A stretch of 64,000 nt of DNA. Source: Galbula dea (lineage: Eukaryota; Chordata; Aves; Piciformes; Galbulidae). Position 1 is the first letter of the stretch; the number at the start of each line of letters is the position of its first letter. The notes under the pieces were generated by a model. It was given only the letters and a program-made list of their open reading frames with translations. It made no database searches and was not told the DNA's origin. The position numbers and the translations under genes were made by a program. Below, piece by piece: positions 1 to 12,329 of this stretch. The stretch covers positions 9,087-73,086 of the forward strand of contig VWZX01002708.1 of NCBI GenBank assembly GCA_013399015.1, given 5' to 3'.

Positions 1-3000
1 AAACAGTCTGTACAGCCATTAATCTGGACTGCTGCATCCTTGTTGTGGGGTTCAGTTTGAACCATCATGCTTCTAGTGGCAGTGGCAACAATGGCTTTCT
101 TTCTTGTAGAGACCATTTCTGGGCCAGATATGTGGGCAGGCAAAGTTAAGATTGAGTGCTCCAGCACTTCCTCCCTTCACGAACTGCCTCACAAACTGCC
201 CTGCACCTGTTTGCCCACTCCGGGTCGCCACGCTCCCAGGGCCAGCTAATATAGGAGAGGGTGTGTCTGCCTTCAATGCTGACCCCGTCCAGGTGAGTCA
301 GAGCTAGGGGCTCTTTGCAAGCCACTCTCGTGGGAGGGGGTGGCTGGGCTGTCGCAGCCTCTCTTTGCCTCCTGCCTTGCTGTCTCTTGTACCTCCGGAG
401 CTCAGCACTGTTTCCCCGCCACGATTCTTAAGCAGATGTACACGCCAGGGCAGCCTTGCTCCAAATGGCCGAAAAGGTGATGCCTAGAGGCTCTTCAAAG
501 ATGCTGAATATATTTTAAACTTGGAGCTACCTGAAACTGTGAAAGTCCTTAAACACTTTATAAAGAACTTTCATTTCCCAGTAAAAAAAAAAAAAACAAC
601 TAAATTAACTATTGCCACAGTCTTTAATCTTTAATACCCAGAAGTACAATTCAAGGTGTTCTTATTTAATGTGAATCTTCCTGATTTCAGAAACGCTTCT
701 TTTTTCCACACTTGTCCAAACCATGCTACACAACTTCAAAACATACATCAGGCAACATACAAGAAATGTTTTTATTGCTATTATGGTGAAGTAGTGTATT
801 ATGTCAAATAATTTATGGTTTCTTGATTCAGAAAGCTTTGTTCCTCTTTCAAAGGGAACGAGGAAAATCAAGACAAACCAAACTTCATCCAACTGCTAGT
901 TAAAGACTGCCAAACACATTTTGTAACTGTAGAAAGGAAATTTATATAAAACAGTAAGAGCTGGAATTCTAAAAGAGACCACAGAAGGCAACATGTAAAA
1001 AACTGCACATACTTTTACGATCTTCTTTATAATGTCCCACAATTAGAAGAACTGTACTAATGTTACAGTTAGTTAGTACTTCAGAGGAAAAAGGAGAGCT
1101 AAGGCTCCTGCCAATACACATTTGCAAGCACTGCCCAATCAAATGTTACCTTTACTTTGAAGACTATTGCAAAAATTATTTTCTTCCTAAGTCTACAGTT
1201 GCTTACAGGAATTATTGCTTAATTGCTCTACTGGTTTCCCACTTTCACACCAGAATTAAAATCCTAGTCTTTACTTTTACCATGAAGGTTCTGAAAAATG
1301 GAAGTGACAAGAAATGCTTTGCCCCATGACCATTTAGGTAATGATACTGTTCACAGCTTAAGCTCTTATCCTTCTACAACTTTTTGCACATCTACCATTG
1401 AGGTTGGAAACCTCTTTCTAAAACTCTACAAAACAAACACACAACCTTCACTCAATTTGTTTTAAAGGAGATTTGCTGCTGACAATGCCAAAACTGATAA
1501 CATTTAAGACTGTCAACATGATTAGATCTCTACCTCTTCAACTGTTCAATATGTTCTACTTTTGTACCATTGCATTCCCTCAATTTGTGATGATCTATCT
1601 GTGTTTTCTCTTTAGTTGTAGATTTCTGAGGCCAGGGGGGGAAATCACTTTCTTAGAAGATACACAACACAGTTAAAAGTCCTCTTCTGTTGCTCTAGGT
1701 AGACAGTACCAAGTATTGCATCTGTATTTACACTCATTAGACCTGCTTTGGAAGTGGAATCACTGCATCTGTTTTCAAAGTTACTTCTTGGGTCCTTGAC
1801 AGTATTACTTCCCACATAATTAATTATACATGCATCTCTTTTCAAAACCTTAATTCCCCCAACTCAATTTATTAGAAACATCTTAAAAATCAGGCATTAC
1901 GACAAAAGACTACTTCCTCTGTATTACTTATGTTTTTATGGCATCTCTCTTCAATCTTCAGATTCACATGAAATGTAGCCAGAATCTTTCTGTATGTAAA
2001 CCCTATGTAAAGGTTGTTAGTTTATGCCCCTAGTAAATGAGTTAGTGAGCCTTCTTAGCAGAAGTCATGGGAAGTATTTTTAAATACCTCACTATCATCA
2101 GTGTTAATTAGCCTAAACTTGTTGGTGTTGAACCTGGCATCACTGCCAATCATCCCATCACTACTTTAGAAAAGCACTCCATGAGACACCATGTCAGAGG
2201 AGAACTTTCTAGTTTGCACTAATCCAACCATTTTGCTTCTTCCTCAGTTTTTATGTGCTAGAGTGTTCCCAATGTTTTAGTCAAAATAACTAAGGAAAGA
2301 CAAAATTTTAAATTGGTTTTGGCTTACTTCAACTGAAATGGGTTAGGAAACAATCCCACAAGAACAACCAGCAGATTTGACAGTCAACAACCAGAAGCAA
2401 TAACCTATCCACTAGCACAGTTACAGCCCAAAGACAATGTTTAACTCACACCCTTTTCTAGTGACAAGTTATACAGCTTCAATTGTCCTAGTAGGAAATT
2501 CCTACTTATAGTGCTTCAAAGTATTATACCAGTGTAGACTGAGGACTTGAAAATCAGCAGCAAGGGTATATCTTTGTTTAGAGTCTCTATTTGACAGAAA
2601 TAGTAATGCTCTTGTTACTTGCACTGTTGGTATAGCTGCCTTGCTATTAAGTACCTTGACTCTGATAAAAGAGTAAGAACAAACTGCATCAGTATGAAGC
2701 TAAAGAAAATTCTGTCCATCCCAGTGATCTTCAGTTTACTTTAAAAAAAGTCATAACCCTGGCCAGTGTAGTCTTACTGGTAGAAAAATTATGCTTGTAA
2801 AATTTGAGTAGTTTAACTTACCCTGCTACACAGTCAAATCAGTTTATGTATGAAATGCATAATGATTCTGGTAATGACTATAGGTATGTATGGACTGTAT
2901 GTTAACACAGGGGTCTTTCCTAGATTAAATCCACCTGTAGAAGATCAGATGTACATTTAAACTAATAAAGTTAGAACTTTCTAGATACTTACGAGGTACA

Positions 3001-4031
3001 GGAACATTAGACCTTAATGTGAACTTTCTGTTCTTGTATCACAGTAAAGAAAAATACAGGTAGATCAACATGACTTTAAGAAAGCTCAAAAGGTTAATAT
3101 AATAGAAAGCTAACTGCAAACTACTCCCTATTTGAAGAAATTGTCTTAATCTCTCTGTAGTCATACTGCTTCAGTAGTAAATTATTTCAACAGATCTCAG
3201 AAAATGAATCAAGGATACACTACTTTAGGTCAAGATCATCATTCTAGGCTTATAGCCATTCTGTATCTTACATTGGAAGCTAGTCTTCATTTCCATTCTC
3301 AAACTCATCATGTACTAATGAAGATTCAGCATAATCTATGCCAAACTTGTTTAATAAATACCTACACATAAAAAAAGCATTTAATAATCCCTCCATGATT
3401 AAAAGCACTAGAGTTAGGGAGTTCTGCTAATTGTTTAAAGCACCAAGATTTCTTTATGCTTCAGAACAGTATTCTGCAATACTTTATGGATAATGAATTA
3501 AACCAAGGAATCTAAACACATTTGTGAAATGTTGCATTGCTCAGAGCTTCATACAAGAAAAGCTCAATGAACATGGCAAGCTAAATTCTTGGATTTTTTC
3601 TTCTGTAAGCCATATCGCTCAAGACAGTAGAACAGTTGGCAGGCTTAAGAGTAACATTCTCTCAATGAACAATGGAATATTTATGTGACTCTTGACACCC
3701 AGTTACTGCTTGTTACATCTGCATGACATCAAAACTTAGAGAGTACATATGTAAGAGAGAGATAACAGCAAACTGAAGCAGCTAAACCTTCAGGCAAGCA
3801 AGGGAAGACAAGATGCTTCTGAAAGCACAAGGGAATAATTAAAAGGCACAGAGCAACAGAGAAAGAGATGCATTTGCAGGCATGCCTGTGCAATTAATTT
3901 AGAATCAGTCCTCATTGCTTTTTCATGCAAGCAAATGCTACAGTAGAAGGAGAGGTGAGAAAACAGCAATTGCTAGGATAAATTTTCATGAGACTGTCAA
4001 GTGATAGGAGATTCTGTGTGAATACAAGACA

Positions 4032-4238
4032 AATTTTTTTTCCCAGTGAGGGTTCTGGAACACTGGCACAGACTGCCCAGAGAGGTTGTGGAGTCTCCTT
4101 CTCTGGAGATATTCAAAACTCATCTGGACGCGCTTCTGTGTGACCTGGTCTAGGGAATACTGCTGTGGAAGTGGGGCTGGACATGATGATCTTCCAAGGT
4201 CCCTTCCAACTCCTAACATTCTGTGATTCTGTGATTAA
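4032..4238 (+). mobile_element. CR1 LINE 3' end
   Basis: It starts with the diverged end of the reverse-transcriptase frame (CTGCCCAGAGAGGTTGTGGAG), continues through the typical CCAAGGTCCCTTCCAACTC block, and ends in the tail ATTCTGTGATTCTGTGATT. It is 5'-truncated, as nearly all CR1 copies are. Confidence 0.92.
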
Positions 4239-5440
4239 GAGTTTGCACTACCAAAGAATCAGCCCCACTTTTAGCCCTGGGCTCCCACTGCTTTTACCAC
4301 ACCATCTCTAGAGCCTGCCTGAACAGCTACAGAGCTGATTCAGCTCACCAGCCCCCCAAACAACACTGAAAGGAAGGAGGAAGAAAGGCAAGGGGTCTGC
4401 TTGCAAGCTGAGTCCATTCACATGAGTACTGGCTACACACCAGAGCCATTTAACCAGGTCATGCTACCCTGTGTAATGTCACCTATAGTCTGCATCGCCA
4501 CCTGAAGCTTGCAAAACCCTGCACTGTTACAGAAAGAAACAAATCCCCAAGTAGTTCCCTGCACCACAACTGAAGCTGCACAATGAAGCAGACCAGGACA
4601 TTCATATGACTGAAGATTTCCCCCTTCACTGGATTAGGTTCAGCCAGGTCCATTCTTCCACCTGGAATGCAAAGATTCTGCTAACACCGCATAGCAAGTG
4701 CAAACTCGTATCTTCTGAACACACTGAGGCATTACATCCACTATGGTATAATTACAGTATTTCATGAAGAGGTAGTCTCACTCCTGGCTGACAGCTTTCT
4801 CTCCCTCTGCATTTGACCTCATGGTTGTGTATGTAAGGTAATCTCATCTTCTGAATGTATTGACCCTGCAGCTAACAGCTGCTATAAATAGCACAGAAAA
4901 ACACACAGAAGCAGAAATAAGACAATTTTTTTTGAAAAAGCCCATAGTTACACCATCTTATACATAACACCAAATTCCCCACACAGGTGGTGTGAAATGA
5001 CTGCTTGGAGTATTCACTGAACTACAGCAACAGATGAGGTAGCTGAAACATTAAGGTACACTATGGAAAGAATTTGCACATGGTCACATCCACAGATACT
5101 TCTTTCAGAAAGAATCCTGAATGTCACATACATCTTCCAGTACATCACTGTTGACATTGTTTCAGATGAAAATCTCTCTTTGTAAGGGTCATCACCCACC
5201 TCTTCTAGTTTTTGTTTGTTTTTAATTCTTATAAACATGCATGTAAAGCATTCTGGAAAAAATATTCAGATTAAGTCAGTCAAGAGCAAAAGGGTTAAGT
5301 CATGTTGACAATTACACTGTTAATACTTCAAGGGAAACATATTGCCAAACCAAATCAGGCAGTTTTCACACCACGAAGTTATTGCTAAGCTATAAACAGC
5401 AACCTCAATTTAATTGCAATGAAATAACCATTAATCATAC

Positions 5441-5513
5441 CTAATATGACAATGGCAGAGGGTTTGGCTTTAGGTTTGGTGGTTGATGTTTTCCAAGTTT
5501 CTGGTTTAACTTC
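5441..5513 (-). other. Candidate cryptic exon
   Basis: 73 nt between acceptor TTTGTAG and donor TTAG|GTATGA, open in phase 0 as EVKPETWKTSTTKPKAKPSA then IVIL. It would join in frame with the candidate exon at 6333-6412. The Lys/Pro/Thr-rich peptide is not a family I recognise. It may be a real exon of an unrecognised short transcript or chance. Confidence 0.3.
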
Positions 5514-6332
5514 CTACAAAGTCAAATATTTAGTTTTGCTCAGCCTGTTTTACTATCAAGTTAACAAAAGTAACTTAACTTAAACAAATCTGTACAGCCT
5601 TTCAGAGAAGGTCTGGCCCAATCAACAAATTAATCTAAATATTGACACAGAAAGGTAGTTCTTTGACCATGATTTTTCAGGAAAGAACACTGTCGCAGAA
5701 ATAGTTCTGTTCTAACTCAAACTAGGACAAACGTACCTGATTACAAAAGCTGCAGCACTGCATCAGGAGATAATGAAACTCACTGAGAAAGCACAAGCAA
5801 CCTTCCAGTCTTAGAGGACTGGAAATTAAGAATTTGATTCTTTAGAAAGGAAATCCTTTGTTGCTTTAAGAGTTTGGTGAGTACTATCTAATGCAGTAAT
5901 CTCTGGAATTAAAAGCTGCTGACTAAAGGTTAATATGGAGAGGTCTGCATACAGCAGAGTAAGAATTTGACTAGCTGTACGCTTGCAGTCAGTTATCCAT
6001 CATTCTCACACTGACCAAGTTTTCTTTTGCAGCACTTTACCGTGTCCCAATAATGTAGACACATTTAAAGTGCTAAAAGCAGCCTGAAGAAGCAGTTTAC
6101 CATAAAGTGACTTAGGTATTGTTTAATTTCCATGATGGTCACTGTTGGGATAGACGCTGCAGCCTGTGCGTGACAAAAAAACCGCAGACAGACAGCTGTG
6201 CCAGCCAGAGCCTACGGCCTCCACACCCACCCCAGCTGCTTACTGCTTCCTCATAGGTCTGGCAATGCAGATACTCACATGAGAGCTCCCTGACCAGCAT
6301 CAACCAAAATAACTCAGGTTAGCAAAGCTTAC

Positions 6333-6412
6333 TGTCAAAACTGCTTCAGCCATGACGGCTGCTGAAGCAAGAGCAATGCACACACATCCTCTGCCAGCAC
6401 CGTCAGCTGAGT
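6333..6412 (-). other. Candidate cryptic exon with ATG
   Basis: 80 nt between an acceptor ending CTGCTGGCAG and a donor ACA|GTAAGC. An ATG at 6351-6353 (context CCGTCATGG) opens a frame reading MAEAVLT to the donor. It lies between the CpG island and the next candidate exon and could be an alternative first-intron exon of the leftward gene. I do not recognise the peptide. Confidence 0.25.
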
Positions 6413-6894
6413 CTGCCAGCAGAACAAACATGTACAAGTTAAGGATTTGACACCTTATAGACCTTGTACACAGTAAAGCTCCCCACCTCTATTAAGCAAG
6501 GGGTGTTGGTTTTGGGGGTTTTTTTTCAGTGTTTTCTGACCCAGACATTAGACACAGATTACTTTCTTCAGGGAGAATGATTGCCTTCACAACCTTCAAG
6601 GAAACTCCAGCAATTTCACTGGCTGCACAAAGTTTAATTGCATAATACAATGAGCACATAATAAATCAAACACTGAGTATCAGCATAGAGGACAAGCAAA
6701 TTAATCCTACCAGTGTATATATTTAGATTTTACACTATGGATGAAAGCCACTGAATTAGCATATTAGCTTTAAGTATTCTGTAATTATATCTCACATGTG
6801 AACTATTTAACTGCATGCCACAGTACCAGGGGGCTTTTGTTTGTTTTTTGTTCCCTGTGCCCCCACCCCCAACTTTAATACACTCCTGATATAA

Positions 6895-6970
6895 TTCATG
6901 ATGAAAGGTATTTCTGGAGGTCATCTGGTCCAACCCCTGTTCTCCCAAAGCGCAACAGCTTCAGCGTTAC
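6895..6970 (-). mobile_element. CR1 fragment
   Basis: GGAGGTCATCTGGTCCAACC matches the reverse complement of the CR1 3' region. The flanks diverge quickly, so only a short, old piece remains. Confidence 0.55.
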
Positions 6971-8445
6971 ACACATTGCTTAGGTCCTTGTCTTCGGAGA
7001 CTAAGAAACTTGACCAGAAAAATCAAGGTAAGCCTTAAGAAAAAAATAAAACCAAACCAAATCGAACCAGCAAATCAAACTCCCCTCCTATCCCACTGTC
7101 TAGACTGGGCTACGGCTACTAAAGAAATCCGAACTCCCACCAAATTTGTTCCCTCCAATACAACATTTTACAAGGAAATACAAACAGCAAGAAAACCAGA
7201 AATACTAGTAAGAATTGAGGGGAAAGGCTAAAGCTAGTTAATTTATCTACTGTTAACTCTTCTCTGTAATAATCATCTTGATCTTGCAGAATGCAACAGA
7301 CTTAGCAAGTGGTGCCAAATCATCCAGCAAGCATAATGAACTGCAGAAGCCATTGAGCACAATCCACCCCACCAGGTGATGTCAGTTATGTTCCTTACGT
7401 TAGCACGCATATGCACACACAAAGTTGACTACCATCACATGAAAATACTTAGTCCTGTGATAAAAGATGGTCTGCAATGTCTCTGGAGAAAGAGCTAGAG
7501 AGAGAAGCTGTCAAAATGTAGAAAAATCATTAACTAGGTGAATACTGCATTGTCCAGAACAGTAACGTTATATTCTTCCTCCCCTTCATACTTGTATTTC
7601 TACTTTTACAGTACTGATTCCAAAACGAGGAAGGTGTCCTACAGAAAACTGATTGAATATTTTGTCATCTTGATAGGTATGGATGCAGTTCTTCCTACTA
7701 CATCAGTTTCCAAATCACACCTTGGCTGATAGCAGTAGCTTCAGATCAGAGATTTCACACATAAAGAATACCTAACAGTTTTCCAAGTATGTCCACACGC
7801 TCATCTTGTAGTACAACCAGAATCAAAAAGCTTCTTCCCTGTTGCATAAATTTATTGTACAACACATGCCATCTCCTCTCTTCCCTCCACAACGTGCAAA
7901 TGGAAGTTCATCTTGTGATACCAGGCTGTGCTTTTTTACACTTACAACAATGAATTGCAGCACCGAGAAATGAAAGAACCCACAAACCCGTCTTAGAAGA
8001 AAAAACCCACCCAAAGAGACAAAATGAGAGACAGCGACAGGGTCATCTGCCCTAACAAAAAATAACATCAAGGTTATGCAAGATATACTACCTTAACCTA
8101 AATAAACCCATACAGCCGCCAGCGGTATCTGAGAAGAACGAACCGGCGGGATGATGGCTGGGGAGGTCGAGAGGGAGCATGGTCATCCCCTCGGGAGGGC
8201 CGAAGCCGCACACGGCAGCTACGAGGTGGGAAGAAGACACGCAGTGGTCAAGCTTCAACCCACAGTCGTCCTCCCCTGGCCTATTCCCACCCCCTCCGGT
8301 AGGCTGCCCGCGCCTCTCCCCTCCCCAGGGGGCTTCGTGGAGCTGCGGCGAGACGGCGCGGGGAGACGGAGGGAGGGGGTGGCGAGCCAGCTCCAGGGCT
8401 CGTCCTCCACCGCAGCCATCAGGGCCGCAAAGGTGCGCCCCGCAC

Positions 8446-8456
8446 AAAATGGCTGC
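8446..8456 (+). promoter_or_regulatory. YY1-like motif in CpG island
   Basis: AAAATGGCTGC matches the YY1 AANATGGCNGC pattern commonly found just downstream of CpG-island start sites. A second, reverse-oriented ATGGCTGCGG lies at about 8412-8421. Confidence 0.45.
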
Positions 8457-9024
8457 GCGGAACCAAAGCGCGGGGGGGCCAGAGCTAGAAATCAAAACAG
8501 CCCGCCGCTGCCGCCGCCTCCCCCCGCGGCCTCCTCTCCCCGGCACGAGGGGCTGGAGCAAGCTGCGCCGGCGGGAAGCGGCAGCCAGCACCGCCCGGAT
8601 GCGGGGCGGCGGGAGGCGCAAGCGGTTCCTGTAGGTGAAAGGTCGGGGGGCGCGGGGCCGCCCGCGGGACGCGCTGAGGCCTGAAGCAGGACGGGACGGA
8701 AGGCACCCCACGGCACGCCACAATCCGCGGAGGAAGCAGACCGGCAGCCGCGCTAGCCCACACCGTTACCTCGCAGCACCACCGCCCCAACAAGCCGCAA
8801 CCGCTGCCCAGAGAATTGCTTTACCTGGTGAGACCGGCGGCCTCTCCGGCGGCTTTATTTGTCGGCGGCGGCTCCGGCTCCCAGGGGGTCAGAGTTCGTG
8901 ACCCCGCCCCCTCAGCTCGGCTCCGCTCGCTACCGCCCCGCCCCTCCCCGCCGCGGCGGCTGCGCCTGCGCCCAGGCCCGGCCGCCTAACGGGGCGGAGT
9001 CCGGGGCTACTCACCTTCCCCGCC

Positions 9025-9031
9025 CTTCCGG
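9025..9031 (-). promoter_or_regulatory. ETS-type motif in CpG island
   Basis: CCGGAAG on the minus strand, upstream of the GC boxes at 8933-8944 for a leftward transcript. It is typical of housekeeping promoters. Confidence 0.4.
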
Positions 9032-9130
9032 CGGTCGTAAGGGTGCCCAGGGGCAAGGCTGTGGCGGGAGTGGTGTAGCCTTTTGTCTGTGTTGGCGGGC
9101 GTGGCCTCTGCTGGACAGAGAGTAGTGTAG

Positions 9131-9450
9131 GGAGCAGTGAAAGCTGAGGCATTATGGGCAGGTAATGGCGTGCTAGGCTCTGACGAAAGTGGTCCCTGGT
9201 AGGAGTGCCTAAGGCAAAGGTTTCTCGGTGGCCCTGCTTTCAGTCTTTCTAAAAGCCTGCGGGCATTAATGCCCATCGAGGGGACAGTTCAATTCTCCAA
9301 ACTCCCACTGCAGTTCTCTTGGAACCCATCAGCTTTCATCATCGCAGGTGCTAAGTGTTTGCTTTTGGCTTTGGGTAGCTCAGTGGGATCTTACCACTGA
9401 GGTAAATAGGTAGGTGAAACTTGGAAGATTTGGTTTGAAATGTGCAAAGT
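9131..9450. other. Spacer between CpG island and CR1
   Basis: Moderately GC-rich shoulder of the CpG island without a recognisable gene, promoter element or repeat. Confidence 0.5.
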
Positions 9451-9454
9451 GATG

Positions 9455-10160
9455 ACTCATAGAACTGTTAACGGTTGGAAAAGACCTGCTAGTCAAACTG
9501 TTAACCTAACAAACGTGTTCACCACTAAACCATGTCCCCAAATAGCACATCTACCTGGTTTTTGAACACTTCCAGAGATGGTGACTCTACCACTTCCCTG
9601 GGAAAGCCAATACTTGATAACCCTCTTAGCATAGGATTTATTCCTAATATCTAATATAACCCTCTTGGCACAGGACTTATTCCTAATATCTAACCTGAGC
9701 CTCCCCTGGTGCAACTTGAAGCCATTTCCTCTTGTCCTATCACTTGTTACCTGCGACAAGAGACCAACCTCCACTTTGCTACAAGCTCCTTTCAGGTAGT
9801 TGTGACAGAGTGAGAAGGTCTCCTCTGAGCTTACTTTTCTCCAGGCTGAACAACCCCAGTCCCTCAGCTGCTCCTCATAAGACTTGTTTTCTCTAGACTC
9901 TTCACCAGCTTCTTTGCCCGTCTCTGGACATGCTCCAGTGTCTCAGTGTCCTTTTTTTTAGTGAGGGGCCCAAAAATGAACCCGGCATTCAAGGTGTGGC
10001 CTCACCAGTGCAACTTCAGGGGGACAATCACATCCCTCATATCCTGTTGGCCACACTGTTTCTGAAGAAGTAAACTGCATTGCGCTGGGAGCCACTCTTG
10101 CAGTTGCTGTAGTGGTTCTACCAGCGGTGTCTTTCCCTGCTATCATGGCCACAACAAATT
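9455..10160 (-). mobile_element. CR1 LINE copy with internal tandem duplication
   Basis: Reverse-strand CR1: GTTGGAAAAGACC near its 3' end, the block around ACTAAACCATGTCCCCA, and TCTCCAGGCTGAACAACCCC from the reverse-transcriptase C-terminus. A frame on the minus strand keeps SDRTRGNGFKLHQGRLRLDI. A segment of about 39 bp ending TTATTCCTAATATCTAA is duplicated in tandem at about 9614-9692. It lies between the CpG island and the FGD6 3' UTR. Confidence 0.88.
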
Positions 10161-12329
10161 ACCTTGTTAAATGGCAACACTACTCTGAACAGGATTTGGA
10201 AAAGTAGTGAGAGCCTGGCTGCTAGTTAAGTGCACGCCCTGCTGGAGTGGAACTTTGAAACACTGCCAAAGGAACAACTGAACTGCTGGTCTGGCTGTGT
10301 CTTAGTATTTGTTAGTACCAAAGTTGTGTAAGATAATTACTTAGTTTATGCTAATTATTTTAGTGACTTTGATTTTAAGTAAGAGTTTTTAAAATATCCT
10401 TTTCCCTCCCCTTCTTTTCCATCTATTCAACAAAGACTATCTACCTGTGGTTAGAGATCAGTGGGAACTTCAAGGTCATTTAGACCACCAAGGCTGTATG
10501 CACAATTTCATTATCTGAAATTAATTTAAACCATTTTATGCAATTTCTATTGAATTAGATGACATAAGCATCCATATCTGAGAACCGGAGATATGGAAAA
10601 TCCCCCAAAGAATACAAGCAATTTATGTGTTAACATTAATAAAATAATTTGTGCTCTTATCTTCCCTATTCCTTTACTGCCTTTCTTCCTACCCCAATCC
10701 CACAGGTGTGCTTGCAGCTTAGCTACCCTAGCTCAAGACCACTAGTTCAATCAGTACTTGCAAGCATCATATTTTGATTTTTGATCAAACACATTCCCAA
10801 AAGCCAAATGCAAATGAACGTTATGAAGAATTTTTTGAATTGGAGCAATTAACTTGGTAAGCACTTCCTGAAAGTGTTAGGTATTACAGCACTCTCAATT
10901 CACAGTACTTGTCACTTCCCAAACTAGCCTGAGCTGTATATCCACTTTTGAAATGAAGGAGCTTATTACAGTTTAACTAAACAAATACCAAGGAATTTGC
11001 ACCAAAGCTTATTGCAGCCAAATATTCTGATATCCTCAATAGAGCAAAGATGTCATTGTAACCAATAAAACTTTTTTTTGTTTTTTGGGGGTTTTTTTTG
11101 GAGCAAGTGACCCAATTCAGACTTGATCTCTGTTATAAAGGCATGTCCATGTAGCTGTGTCAGTCAGGATTACAGGAGACACATCCCTATCAGAAACATG
11201 CAGAGAAGCCAAATCCTTCATGCTGTTACCTCACGTTATCAAAACACTGCTTTCAAACTGTCAGAGTAGTACAAGGAGGCAGCATAACTAACCTGACAGA
11301 AAAATCTCTCCCTTACGGGCCCTGCTAAAATACTTATGCCAACAGAAACTGTGATTCAGGCATACTTTAATAGGTACAGCAGAACTGGATTTTGCAGAAT
11401 TTAATTGAACACCTTTCATTTGACATTCATATAGACATAACTCCCTTAATTCTTCAGCATGACGGTTTCTCAGGATGCTTTCTTTGCCAAGGGCATGTCT
11501 GTTTACCAGAAGACTGTCAGAAGAGCCTTCTCATCCTGTATCCTATGTTCCAGAACTGTCTTATCTCCACTGAGAGATGTTCAAGAACATTGCACTAATG
11601 AAGTGCTTTCTCTGTGGGTTAATGTATACTAGTCAGCTGTTGCTGCAGCTACAGTTTCTGCTCATAGATCTGTAAATCACACTGTAAATAGCTGATGTGC
11701 ATAGGAAGCCTACTTCATTCCTAGGCTTGATGGAGCTTGGAAGGGCCATCATTCCCCAAGGCTGGGAGGTGGCTTCAGGAGATAAACTCCCAGTGCTTGG
11801 TGTGCTACAGATGGGACTGCTCAGGAGCTATTTTTTGGATTGTCCTATTTTTGTCTGCAAGCTGTATTCCAGCACAGGCTCTGCACCTGCATATGGAAGG
11901 CCTCTATAGAAAACAAACATCGTGAACTTGTGAAGGCATGGGCTTTTAGTTAGAGGTACTAAGGAAGAGGGAACAGAAAGTGAAGAACTAAACAAGAGAC
12001 AGCTAAAGAAAGACAGGAGGGCAGGAACATAGAAATAATTTCTGCAGCAAAGACACCATCTTTGGTAGTGAGAGTGTGTAGTGTCTTGGCTGACATGAGC
12101 AAGGTAATTCACTTAAAATTAATGCTTCAGGTGGTCAGATCCAGCAGCTGTGTCAGCCTGTGCACACAGCCCTCTTTTCAGGCTGTTTTCTGTTTGGAAG
12201 GGCAAAACATAGTAGCAATTTTAAAGTGAGATTCATGTGCAGGGTAATTCTGCACAGAATTTGGCAAATTCTGCCATTTGAAAATCAATGAATACACTAA
12301 TAAACCCCTCAAACTATTTTTAAAACATG
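10161..12329. other. Intergenic spacer between the CpG island side and the FGD6 3' end
   Basis: AT-rich DNA with a T/G-rich low-complexity stretch at about 11068-11100 and a doubtful CR1-like scrap near 10465. The short frames at 11697-11925 have no recognisable family. Confidence 0.5.

Larger units (their letters stand above)
1..8129. other. AT-rich region left of the CpG island; probable first intron/5' region of NR2C1
   Basis: I searched on the minus strand for the N-terminal and zinc-finger peptides of NR2C1 and found none, so coding exons probably lie left of base 1. Positions 1-560 are more GC-rich, and a run of 14 A lies at about 582-595. Two CR1 pieces and two cryptic exon-like segments are listed separately. 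Otherwise nothing is recognised. Confidence 0.5.
8130..9130. promoter_or_regulatory. CpG-island promoter, probably NR2C1 (leftward)
   Basis: About 1 kb of very GC- and CpG-rich DNA in an otherwise AT-rich window. GC boxes lie at 8901-8910 and 8933-8944, an ETS-type CTTCCGG at 9025-9031, and a YY1-like AAAATGGCTGC at 8446-8456. Good minus-strand splice donors occur at 8770 (GAG|GTAACG), 8825 (CAG|GTAAAG) and 9015 (AAG|GTGAGT), as expected for alternative noncoding first exons. In human the gene just downstream of FGD6 on the same strand is NR2C1 (nuclear receptor TR2), so leftward NR2C1 transcription is the best guess. Plus-strand donors also exist (near 8829), so bidirectional activity is possible. 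Confidence 0.75.

Noticed and set aside
284..296. Strong plus-strand donor-like CCAG|GTGAGT in GC-richer DNA at the left edge
   Set aside because: No upstream open frame of known family and no matching acceptor; the short 60-residue frame before it is out of context.
6826..6840. ACCAGGGGGCT as a CTCF site
   Set aside because: Only about 10 of 13 core positions fit and the 5' CC is missing.
1..8129. Search for NR2C1 coding exons
   Set aside because: No peptide resembling the NR2C1 N-terminus or its zinc fingers was found on the minus strand. The NR2C1 assignment is therefore limited to promoter/intron by synteny.
8088..8723. Minus-strand 211-residue frame and overlapping plus-strand frames of 177 and 151 residues
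   Set aside because: They are Arg/Pro/Gly/Ala-rich in every frame on both strands, which is what a CpG island gives by chance. No family or codon pattern supports them.
10465..10490. AACTTCAAGGTCATTTAGACC, faintly like reverse CR1
   Set aside because: Too short and too diverged to separate from chance; no adjoining CR1 body.
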